DNA of 13,831 nucleotides from JAIVJN01 sp036732565 (GTDB taxonomy: Bacteria > Acidobacteriota > Vicinamibacteria > Vicinamibacterales > UBA2999). Shown here piece after piece: positions 7,437 to 13,831 of the stretch; position 1 is the first letter of the stretch; each line of letters opens with the position of its first letter. The position numbers and the translations under genes are program-made. The stretch spans positions 1-13,831 of the forward strand of contig DAINCF010000159.1 in assembly GCA_036732565.1 (NCBI GenBank). The letters run 5' to 3'. The notes beneath the pieces are model-generated. The model did no database searches, was not told the origin of the DNA, and saw only the letters and a list, made by a program, of their open reading frames with translations.

Positions 7437-7493
7437 CTCATCGTTCGACGACTGCGAGATCTGGTCGCCGCTCACGGTCAAGCCGACGATGAG

Positions 7494-9899
7494 TTACTTG
7501 ACGGCCACCTGATAGACGCCGCCGGCATCGACTGTGAGCACTGCAACGCCGGCGTCGGTCCGGAAGGGCACGGCGCGGCCGTCGCGAGTGATGGCGGCGA
7601 CGGTCTGGCCACGGGGTAGTCGCAGGCGATGCGTGTCGGCCACTGCGGCGCGCAAGGTCGCCTTCGTGATCGCCCCGGCTTGCCACGACGCGTCCACTTC
7701 GAGGCCGCCGCGGGCCCGAAGGCCGGTGAACGAGCCCTCCGACCACACCTCTGGAATCGCGGGCAGCAGGTGCACCTCGCCCGCGTGACTCTGCAGCAGC
7801 ATCTCGGCGATGCCCGCCGTGCCACCAAAATTGCCGTCGATCTGAAATGGCGGATGCAGGTCCCAGAGGTTCGGCAACGTCGACTTCGCCAGCAGTGCCT
7901 GCACGTTCTCCCAGGCGCGCGCGCCGTCCTCGAGACGCGCCCAGAAGTTGACGATCCATGCGCGGCTCCAGCCGGTGTGCCCGCCGCCGTGCGCCAGCCG
8001 TCGATCGATGGTCGCGCGCGCCGCGCGTGCGAGCTCGGGCGTGCCTCTCATCGTGATCCCGTCACCCGGGTGCAGCGCGAAGAGCTGCGAGATGTGGCGA
8101 TGCCCCGGCTCCGGCTCGTCGTAGTCCTCGGACCACTCTTGGATCTGTCCGTGCTTGCCGATGGTCGGTGGCGGCAGCCGCTTCCGCGTGCGATCGAGCG
8201 TGGCGCGGAAGTCCGCGTCGACCTCGAGGATCTCACTCGCCCGGGCGGTCTGCCTGAAGAGGCCGTCGATGATCTGGTGATCCATCGACGGTCCCATGCA
8301 CAGGATGCCAACCTGCCCGTTGGGAAGCTGGTAGCGATTCTCCGGTGACACCGAAGGTCCGCTGACCAATCGTCCCTTCGGATCCTCGACGAGGTAGTCC
8401 AGGAAGAACTCCGCTGCCTCTTTCATCGTGGGATAGGCGCGCGCGAGGAAGGTGCGATCGCGGCTGAACAGGTAGTGCTCCCACAGATGCGTCGTCACCC
8501 ACGCCGCGCCGGTGGGCCACAGGCCCGAGCGCGGAAGGTCGCCGGGGGCGGTGAAGCCCCAGACGTCGGTGATGTGGTGTGCGACGAACCCACGCGCGCC
8601 GTAATGGGTCTTCGCCGTCTGCCGTCCGGGCGGGCGCAACGATTCGATGAAATCGAACAGCGGCTCGTGCAGCTCGCCGAGGTTCGCGACCTCCGCCGGC
8701 CAGTAGTTCATCTGGATGTTGATGTTCAGGTGGTAGTCGCTATCCCACGGCGGGCTCATGCTGTCGTTCCAGAGCCCTTGCAGGTTCGCGGGCAGACCGC
8801 CGGGCCGACTGCTGGCGATCAGCAAGTAGCGGCCGAACTGAAAGTACAACGCGGCCAGCCCGAGATCGGTCTCACCCTTCTGCACGCGCGCCAGTCGCTC
8901 GTTCGCTGGCAGTGACGCGTGGGAGTCGCTCCCACGCGGTCCAAGCTGTAAGCGCGCGCGATGGTAAAGGCGCTGATGATCGGCGACGTGCGCGCGTCGC
9001 AGGTCCGCTTCCGGCATCGCCGCCGCGGCCGCGAGATCGCGATCGACGCGCTCGCGAACGGCAGCGGGTGGGCCCATCGAAGGCATCGTTTCAGCGGTGC
9101 CGGGACGATAGTTCGTCGCCGCCGCGACGATCAGCGTGGCCGATGTGGCGCCCTCCACGAGCACGCGCTCGGGGAACGTGTCGATCCTGCCGCCCTCGTG
9201 CAGAACCCTCACCGAACCGAGAAACGAAAGGCCCTGACTGCCCAACCGTCCTTCGAGATCCAGACGGTCTTTGCCGACGAGGGTGGTGCGTGCGTCTTGA
9301 GCGCGATCGATCCAGGTGGAGAAGGAGAGCGCGCCCGGTTTGTCGACGCTGAGACGGACGACGATGACACCAGCGGGATGGCTGGCGAAGACCTCGCGCG
9401 TGTGGCGCACGCCGCCGTTGGTGTAGCGCACGCGGGCGATCGCGGTGTCGAGATCGAGCTCGCGTCGATAGTCCGTGATCGGACCCTCGTGCTCGAACCC
9501 GAGCCGCAGATCCCCGAGCGATTGATAGGAGTCGAGGCGCCAGCGGCTGGCCATCAGGTGACGCTCGGCCAGCGCGTAGGCCTCGCGTGGGCGGCCGTCG
9601 AACAGCAGTCGCCGCACCTCGGGCACGTTCGGCAGCGCCTTCGGATTGTCCCTGGTCTCGGGCCCGCCCATCCACAGCGTCTGCTCATTGAGCTGGACGC
9701 GTTCGCGAGTGACGCTGCCGAAGACCATGCCGCCGAGTCGTCCATTACCGACCGGGAGCGCGTGGTCCCACTGATCGGCTGGCGATCCGAGCCAGATGAC
9801 GGAGTTGTCCGCGCCATGCCCGTCCTGCGCCGGGCTTGGTGCGCTGTGCACGAGGCAGAAAACAGCCGCAAGGAAAACGATTCGTGGCGTCGGTCGCAT
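7494..9899 (-). CDS. GH95 family exported glycosidase, probable alpha-L-fucosidase
   Basis: This 801-residue protein has a signal peptide (IVFLAAVFCLVHSAPSPAQ) and the full GH95 layout. An N-terminal beta domain begins WLGSPADQWDHALPVGNGRLGGMVFG and QLNEQTLWMGGP. An (alpha/alpha)6 barrel carries LNINIQMNYWPAEVANL (N392, N394), GPSVSPENRY (E520), QEWSEDYDEPEPGHRHISQLFALHPG and FQIDGNFGG (D688). A C-terminal beta domain follows. In the Bifidobacterium AfcA enzyme two Asn residues and an Asp assist an inverting attack and a Glu is the acid; N392/N394, D688 and E520 are the likely counterparts. Activity would be hydrolysis of alpha-1,2-linked L-fucose, or of L-galactose in some members. The gene is the last of the minus-strand series after fucD, which supports fucose. 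Length is typical and the frame is intact; GH95 membership is secure. Confidence 0.94.
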   Translation of the reverse strand: MRPTPRIVFLAAVFCLVHSAPSPAQDGHGADNSVIWLGSPADQWDHALPVGNGRLGGMVFGSVTRERVQLNEQTLWMGGPETRDNPKALPNVPEVRRLLFDGRPREAYALAERHLMASRWRLDSYQSLGDLRLGFEHEGPITDYRRELDLDTAIARVRYTNGGVRHTREVFASHPAGVIVVRLSVDKPGALSFSTWIDRAQDARTTLVGKDRLDLEGRLGSQGLSFLGSVRVLHEGGRIDTFPERVLVEGATSATLIVAAATNYRPGTAETMPSMGPPAAVRERVDRDLAAAAAMPEADLRRAHVADHQRLYHRARLQLGPRGSDSHASLPANERLARVQKGETDLGLAALYFQFGRYLLIASSRPGGLPANLQGLWNDSMSPPWDSDYHLNINIQMNYWPAEVANLGELHEPLFDFIESLRPPGRQTAKTHYGARGFVAHHITDVWGFTAPGDLPRSGLWPTGAAWVTTHLWEHYLFSRDRTFLARAYPTMKEAAEFFLDYLVEDPKGRLVSGPSVSPENRYQLPNGQVGILCMGPSMDHQIIDGLFRQTARASEILEVDADFRATLDRTRKRLPPPTIGKHGQIQEWSEDYDEPEPGHRHISQLFALHPGDGITMRGTPELARAARATIDRRLAHGGGHTGWSRAWIVNFWARLEDGARAWENVQALLAKSTLPNLWDLHPPFQIDGNFGGTAGIAEMLLQSHAGEVHLLPAIPEVWSEGSFTGLRARGGLEVDASWQAGAITKATLRAAVADTHRLRLPRGQTVAAITRDGRAVPFRTDAGVAVLTVDAGGVYQVAVK

Positions 9900-9925
9900 C
9901 TTCGTGATCCGTGAAACGGGAACGT

Positions 9926-10024
9926 GTTGCGAAATTGTACGTAGCGCAGACCTTTAGGTCTGCCGAACCGCCGCGGGCAGGCTTGAAGGCCTGCGCTACG
10001 TACGGCGGCGGAGCATTTCGCAAC
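9926..10024. repeat. REP-like inverted pair nested inside a 10-bp outer inverted repeat
   Basis: Arms 9937-9964 and 9976-10003 match as reverse complements at 24 of 28 positions and are separated by 11 bp. Both carry GTAGCGCAG at their outer ends (read inward) and an inner palindrome, so they belong to the same family as the pair at 3579-3669. Outside them GTTGCGAAAT (9926-9935) and ATTTCGCAAC (10015-10024) are perfect reverse complements. The element fills most of the 171-bp gap between fucD and the GH95 gene. The rest of the gap (10025-10070, 9900-9925) shows no clear promoter. It may stabilise or terminate the upstream mRNA. Confidence 0.8.
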
Positions 10025-10070
10025 TGCTCTAAGGTGCCTAGCCCTGCCGACAAAGTAAACCGGCTGCCCG

Positions 10071-11372
10071 TTACAGGAATGCGGTCCAGGCGGCGCCATT
10101 CGGATAGGCGTAGGCGGCCCGCGATTCGGGCTTGATGGTCGTGGAATAGCCGGGCATGCGCGGCGGCATGTACCTGGCGCGTCGCATCGTCACCGGATCC
10201 ACGAAGTGCTCGTGCAGGTGATCGACGAACTCGGTCACGCGTCCCTCGAACGTGCCGGACACGGACAGGTAGTCGAACATCGACAGGTGCTGGACCATCT
10301 CGCACAGGCCGACGCCGCCGGCGTGCGGGCAGACGGGGACGCCGAACTTTGCCGCCAGAAGAATCACGGCCAGGTTCTCGTTGACGCCGCCAAGTCGACA
10401 GCTGTCGATCTGGCAGAATTGGATGGCGTTCGCCTGCAGCAGCTGCTTGAAGAGGACGCGGTTGGCGCAGTGCTCGCCGGTGGCGACGCCGATCGGATGC
10501 ACGCCTCTCGCGATCGCCGCGTGGCCCAGCACATCGTCCGGACTCGTGGGCTCTTCGATCCAGACCGGACGGAACTCGGCGAGCGCGCGCACGCGATCGA
10601 TGGCTTCCTCCACGTCCCATCGCTGATTGGCGTCGATCATCAGCGTCGAGGCCTCGCCAATGGCTTCTCTCACGAGCGCGACGCGACGATGATCGTCATC
10701 GGGGCTCGCTCCCACCTTGACCTTGAAGTGCGTCCAGCCCTCGGCCAACGCGTCGCGACACGCCTGTCGAATCCGCTCGTCGGAGTAGCCGATCCACCCA
10801 GCGGACGTCGTGTAGGCAGGGTAGCCCGACTCCAAGAGCTGCCGCTCGCGATCGGCCTTCGTCGCCCGCTGGCGCTCCAGCATGTCTCGCGCCTCATCGG
10901 GCGTGAGCGCATCGCTGATGTAGCGGAAGTCGATGGCCGCAACGATTTCGTCGGGCGACAGATCTGCGAGGAGCTTCCACAGCGGCTTGCCTTCCGCCTT
11001 CGCATACAGATCCCAGACGGCGTTGACGATCGCCGCCATCGAGATGTGGATGACGCCCTTTTCCGGACCGAGCCAGCGAAGCTGCGAATCGCCCGCCAGT
11101 CGTCGCCAGAAACCGGCGAAGTCCGTCGTGATCGCGTCGAGCCGCTGTCCAACCACGAGATGACGGAACGCCTCGATCGCCGCCGCGCAGATCTCATTGC
11201 CGCGGCCAATGGTGAACGTCAGGCCGTGCCCTTCGATGCTCGCATTGGTCTTCAAGATCACGTATGCCGCTGAGTAATCGGGATCCGGATGCATGGCATC
11301 GGTCCCGACGCTCGCACGTGACGTCGGAAAGCGCAGATCCAACACTTCAAGGTCGGTGATGATGATCATCAT
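10071..11372 (-). CDS. fucD: L-fuconate dehydratase (enolase superfamily)
   Basis: This enzyme dehydrates L-fuconate to 2-keto-3-deoxy-L-fuconate in the non-phosphorylating L-fucose pathway of the cytoplasm. Translation from the first of two adjacent ATGs (11370-11372) gives 433 residues. FucD-like markers are GTDAMHPDPDYSAAYVILKT and GHGLTFTIGRGNE. The catalytic set is K217 and K219 in FKVKVG, metal ligands D247 (MIDANQRW), E273 (WIEEPTSPDD) and E300 (GEHCANR), then D323 and H350 (CPHAGGVGLCE). As I recall the Xanthomonas FucD residues (K218, K220, D248, E274, E301, D324, H351), all seven are offset by exactly one. This supports both the function and the start; a longer frame back to 11435 adds low-complexity sequence. 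It lies 99 bp after a sugar ABC permease and upstream of a GH95 fucosidase. Galactarate-type or other acid-sugar dehydratases are less likely. Confidence 0.93.
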   Translation of the reverse strand: MMIIITDLEVLDLRFPTSRASVGTDAMHPDPDYSAAYVILKTNASIEGHGLTFTIGRGNEICAAAIEAFRHLVVGQRLDAITTDFAGFWRRLAGDSQLRWLGPEKGVIHISMAAIVNAVWDLYAKAEGKPLWKLLADLSPDEIVAAIDFRYISDALTPDEARDMLERQRATKADRERQLLESGYPAYTTSAGWIGYSDERIRQACRDALAEGWTHFKVKVGASPDDDHRRVALVREAIGEASTLMIDANQRWDVEEAIDRVRALAEFRPVWIEEPTSPDDVLGHAAIARGVHPIGVATGEHCANRVLFKQLLQANAIQFCQIDSCRLGGVNENLAVILLAAKFGVPVCPHAGGVGLCEMVQHLSMFDYLSVSGTFEGRVTEFVDHLHEHFVDPVTMRRARYMPPRMPGYSTTIKPESRAAYAYPNGAAWTAFL

Positions 11373-11380
11373 GATGTTCC

Positions 11381-11492
11381 GGGGCGGGTGGGCCAGGTAG
11401 GGCAGGTAAGACGGGTTGGCACAAGGCCTGTTCACAAACCAGCCCGACCAGCCCCACCGGCCTGACCCGACCTATCTACCCAGCCTGCCCTC
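11381..11492. repeat. Strand-asymmetric imperfect inverted repeat between permease and fucD
   Basis: The left half (11381-11419) is rich in GGT/GGG units on the + strand (for example GGTAGGGCAGGTAAG), and the right half (11439-11491) is rich in ACC/CCC units (for example CCGACCTATCTACCCAG). The halves can pair imperfectly, with 11396-11419 against 11461-11480. The segment spans the fucD leader and the last codons of the permease, whose C-terminus GRLGR is encoded by it. It may form an mRNA hairpin or act as an intergenic repeat. Pairing is gapped, so confidence is modest. Confidence 0.4.
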
Positions 11493-12425
11493 TCTCCATC
11501 GATCCAGCGCGACGGCGAGCACGATGATCGCGCCGGTGACGATCTGCTGCACCCAGTTGGGCAGGCCTCGCTGCGCGCAGCCGATGGCGATGACGGCCAT
11601 GGTGGTCGCGCCGAGGAGCGTCCCGAGCACCGTGCCTTTCCCGCCGGAGAGGCTGCCGCCGCCGATGATCACTGCAGCGATCACGTCGAGCTCCAGGCCA
11701 TCGGCCACCGTCGGATCGCCGACCGACAGACGAGAGAACTGCAGCACGCCGGCGACACCGGCAAGCGCCGCGCCGATCGTGTAGACCCACACTTTGCATC
11801 GTTCGACGGCGACACCGCAGAGGCGAGCGGTGCGCTCGTTGGAGCCGATGGCGAACAGGTGACGGCCGAAGCGCGTGTAGCGCAGCGTTCCCGCAACCAG
11901 CAGCGCGAGGATGGCGACGATCCAGATGCCTCCCGGCACGAGCAGCCAGTCGCCACGCTCGAGCGCGCGCAGCAGATCGTTGAGCCAGGTGGCCGGCGCC
12001 TCTATGCGGCGCTCGTCCGCGAGGCCCTTGGCGGCGCCGCGCACGAGAATCATCGTGCCCAGAGTCACGATGAAGGGCACGACGCGCAGGCGAGTCACCA
12101 GCACGCCGTTGACCACGCCGCAGAACGCGGCGACCGCCACACCGCCAAGCGCGGCACCCAGTGGTGAAATGCCGTCGCGCAACAGCACGGCGATGACCAC
12201 GGTCGTCAGGGCCACGACCGATCCGACGGAGAGATCGATCCCCGCCGACACGATGATCATCGTCATGCCGAGCGCGGCGGCTCCGACGACGGCCGTCTGC
12301 CTGGCGATCAAATCGAGGTTGTCGACGCTGAAGAAATAGCGGCCGACGAGAAAGCCGAAGAGAATCAGGACGAACGTCAGCCCGAGGATCGGTCCGCCCA
12401 CGCCGGCCAGCGCGCGACTGTTCAT
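11472..12425 (-). CDS. Sugar ABC importer permease, RbsC-like
   Basis: This 317-residue inner-membrane protein has about eight to ten hydrophobic segments. It belongs to the branched-chain/ribose-type permease family (BPD_transp_2). Typical features are the N-terminal RQTAVVGAAALGMTMIIVSAGIDLSVG, VTLGTMILVRG, the ATPase-contact region FGRHLFAIGSNERTARLCGV followed by AALAGVAG, and AAVIIGGGSLSGGKGTVLGT. It would form the channel of a monosaccharide importer with the overlapping ATPase gene. The stop of the ATPase and the start codon here share ATGA, so they are translationally coupled. The periplasmic binding protein is not in the window. The neighbours fucD and GH95 suggest L-fucose or a related sugar, which is an inference because this family also carries ribose, xylose, galactose and rhamnose. 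Confidence 0.92.
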   Translation of the reverse strand: MNSRALAGVGGPILGLTFVLILFGFLVGRYFFSVDNLDLIARQTAVVGAAALGMTMIIVSAGIDLSVGSVVALTTVVIAVLLRDGISPLGAALGGVAVAAFCGVVNGVLVTRLRVVPFIVTLGTMILVRGAAKGLADERRIEAPATWLNDLLRALERGDWLLVPGGIWIVAILALLVAGTLRYTRFGRHLFAIGSNERTARLCGVAVERCKVWVYTIGAALAGVAGVLQFSRLSVGDPTVADGLELDVIAAVIIGGGSLSGGKGTVLGTLLGATTMAVIAIGCAQRGLPNWVQQIVTGAIIVLAVALDRWREGRLGR

Positions 12426-13831
12426 GCCGTATCCTCCTTCGCGCTAGGCGCTTCGGCGGACAGGCTCGTCCCGGTGGCGGCCATCATGAGATCGTGCTCG
12501 GTCCACTGACTGGCCGGTCGTGCTTCCCCGAGTCGCCCGCGCTGCATCACCGCAATGGTGTCGCAGACGCCGAGCAGCTCGGGCAGGTAGCTGCTGACCA
12601 TCAAGACCGCGCGCGGGCGGTTGTCGGCGCCGGACACCAACCGATCGATCAGCGCGTACATCTGCGCCTTGCTGCCGACGTCGATGCCACGGGTTGGCTC
12701 GTCGAGCACGAGGACGTCGACGTCGTGATGGAGCAGGCGCGCGAAGGCCACCTTCTGCTGGTTGCCGCCGGACAGCTCCTGTACCGGCTGCGTCGGCCGG
12801 CTGGCGCGGATGCCGATGCGGTCGATCAGTGCGCGCGCCGCCGATTGTTGGCGCGACGGCAGCACCGCCGGACCAGGGCCGAGCCCTTCGAGGCGCGACA
12901 GCGTGACGTTGTCGGCGATGCTCAGATTCAACGCGAGGCCTTCGCCCTTGCGATCCTCGCTCAGCATGCCCATCCCGTGGCGCCAGTGCTCGCCCGGCCC
13001 TTCACCCACGTAATTCGCGCCGACGCGCACGCGCCCCGAACGCACCGGCTCCAATCCGAAGATCGTCCGGAGCAAACGGGTACGACCGGCGCCTACCAGC
13101 CCGGCGATCCCGAAGATCTCACCGCGATGCAGCGTGAACGTCGCCGACCCCGGCTGCAGTGCTTCGACGTGCAGCACCGGCTCGCCTCGCTCGCGCGGGC
13201 TGCGCGGATAGAGATCCTCGACGCCGCGACCGACCATCAGTCGCACGATCTCGTGCGCAGGCATCTCCGCGATCGCGCCATCGCCCGCCACGCATCCGTC
13301 TCGAAGCACGACGACTCGATCGGCGACCGCTTTGACTTCTTCGATGAAGTGCGAGATGTAGACGACGGCGTGCCCCTGCTGCTTCAAGCGCGCGATCAGC
13401 GCAAACAAACGATCCACATCCGCGCGTCCGAGGCTGCTGGTCGGCTCGTCGAGCACGAGCACCCGACTGCCGCCGACCAGCGCGCGGGCGATCTCCACGA
13501 TCTGCTGCTCGGCGACCGACAATCGGCCGGCTTCGACCTCCGGCGACAAGTGCGGATGTCCCAGTTCGGTCAGTGCGGACACGGCTTGCGCCCGCATCTG
13601 GCGGCGATCGACGAAGCCGAAGCGCGCCGGCTCCACGCCCAGCGCCATGTTCTCCATCACCGACAGGTGCGGCGCGATGGAGAGCTCCTGATAGATCATC
13701 GTCACGCCCAGGCGCCGCGCGTCGAGCGGGTTGTGCGGGTGATAGGGACGATCGTCGAGCGTCATCGCCCCGGCGTCGGGCTCCAGCGCGCCGGTTGGTC
13801 GCACCGGCCGTCTGCTGCCGTTCGCGATGCT
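12422..13831 (-). CDS. Sugar ABC importer ATPase, RbsA/MglA-like, partial at its N-terminus
   Basis: The frame is open to the right edge, giving 469 residues that lack the start. It has two nucleotide-binding domains, as in ribose/galactose importers. Numbering from the first visible codon, domain 1 has a Q-loop (IYQE, 46-49), a signature LSVAEQQ (104-110), Walker B VLVLDEPTSSL (124-134) and a switch His161. Domain 2 has a degenerate Walker A (GLVGAGRTR, 244-252), as is common in this family, a signature LSGGNQQ (353-359) and Walker B VLVLDEPTRGID (373-384). Oddly, where domain 1 should show GxNGxGKST, the sequence reads ANGSRRPVRP and then TGALEPDAG, so the P-loop is missing; this is at the very edge. 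A GTG at 13802-13804 is unlikely to be the true start because it would leave domain 1 without its beginning. Confidence 0.88.
   Translation of the reverse strand, partial: SIANGSRRPVRPTGALEPDAGAMTLDDRPYHPHNPLDARRLGVTMIYQELSIAPHLSVMENMALGVEPARFGFVDRRQMRAQAVSALTELGHPHLSPEVEAGRLSVAEQQIVEIARALVGGSRVLVLDEPTSSLGRADVDRLFALIARLKQQGHAVVYISHFIEEVKAVADRVVVLRDGCVAGDGAIAEMPAHEIVRLMVGRGVEDLYPRSPRERGEPVLHVEALQPGSATFTLHRGEIFGIAGLVGAGRTRLLRTIFGLEPVRSGRVRVGANYVGEGPGEHWRHGMGMLSEDRKGEGLALNLSIADNVTLSRLEGLGPGPAVLPSRQQSAARALIDRIGIRASRPTQPVQELSGGNQQKVAFARLLHHDVDVLVLDEPTRGIDVGSKAQMYALIDRLVSGADNRPRAVLMVSSYLPELLGVCDTIAVMQRGRLGEARPASQWTEHDLMMAATGTSLSAEAPSAKEDTA
12433..12439 (-). promoter_or_regulatory. Strong ribosome binding site of the permease gene
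   Basis: On the minus strand AAGGAGG lies 7 nt before the permease ATG and inside the end of the ATPase gene. It fixes the permease start and supports translational coupling. Confidence 0.75.

Noticed and set aside
7157..7441. A 94-residue open frame on the minus strand (from 7441 to 7157) across the structured element copy B.
   Set aside because: It coincides with the repeat, is Arg/Ala/Pro-rich as expected of GC-rich non-coding DNA, has no clear ribosome binding site, and its counterpart is not open in copy A.
7437..7493. A terminator of the GH95 gene formed by CTCATCGT and ACGATGAG.
   Set aside because: The arms are only 8 bp with a 41-nt loop and no T-tract, so chance is as likely.
11373..11435. 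A 21-residue N-terminal extension of FucD.
   Set aside because: It is encoded by the low-complexity inverted segment, and the catalytic residue numbering fits the start at 11372.
1..13831. CRISPR array, tRNA, rRNA, or transposase gene.
   Set aside because: No regularly spaced direct repeats, no tRNA cloverleaf or rRNA stretch noticed, and no frame resembling a transposase or integrase.

Overview
The window looks like part of a carbohydrate-utilisation region from a high-GC Gram-negative bacterium, most likely Acidobacteriota and perhaps the Vicinamibacteria. The evidence is the large Oar-like TonB-dependent receptor with an N-terminal carboxypeptidase-regulatory-like domain and no SusD partner, the exported CAZymes, and short intergenic palindromes that I recall as common in that group. 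The phylum is inferred from style, not from a marker gene.

Layout. Positions 1-282 (+) are the C-terminal end of an alpha-galactosidase-like glycoside hydrolase. It is followed 18 bp later by a TonB-dependent outer-membrane receptor (301-3561, +). Convergent to it is a Tat-exported alginate-lyase-family polysaccharide lyase (3649-4839, -). This lyase is divergent from a GH97 glycosidase (4925-6847, +) across an 85-bp promoter region that holds a LacI-type operator-like palindrome and a single REP-like hairpin. After a 646-bp convergent gap comes a minus-strand series, given here in transcription order from the right edge: the ATPase of a ribose/galactose-type sugar ABC importer (partial), its permease (4-bp overlap), L-fuconate dehydratase (fucD), and a GH95 alpha-L-fucosidase (7494-9899).

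How the genes fit together. GH95 would release L-fucose (or L-galactose) from glycans. The ABC importer would bring the sugar in, and FucD would dehydrate L-fuconate in the non-phosphorylating L-fucose pathway. GH97 and the partial hydrolase would remove alpha-galactose, the lyase would cut a uronic-acid polymer, and the TonB receptor would import oligosaccharides across the outer membrane. Together this suggests use of a fucosylated, galactosylated, uronate-containing polysaccharide of plant or algal type. The substrate is an inference.

The non-coding parts are the most unusual. The 6848-7493 gap holds two diverged, oppositely oriented copies of a roughly 250-bp element. Each copy is bounded by 31-bp terminal inverted repeats and has an internal helix whose bases differ between copies while pairing is kept. 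Three REP-like sites carry GTAG next to a palindrome, as in REPs mobilised by RAYT transposases. One of them supplies the stop codon of the lyase and another abuts the GH97 ribosome binding site. At the right edge the first nucleotide-binding domain of the ABC ATPase lacks a recognisable Walker A motif. No tRNA, rRNA, CRISPR array or transposase gene was seen.
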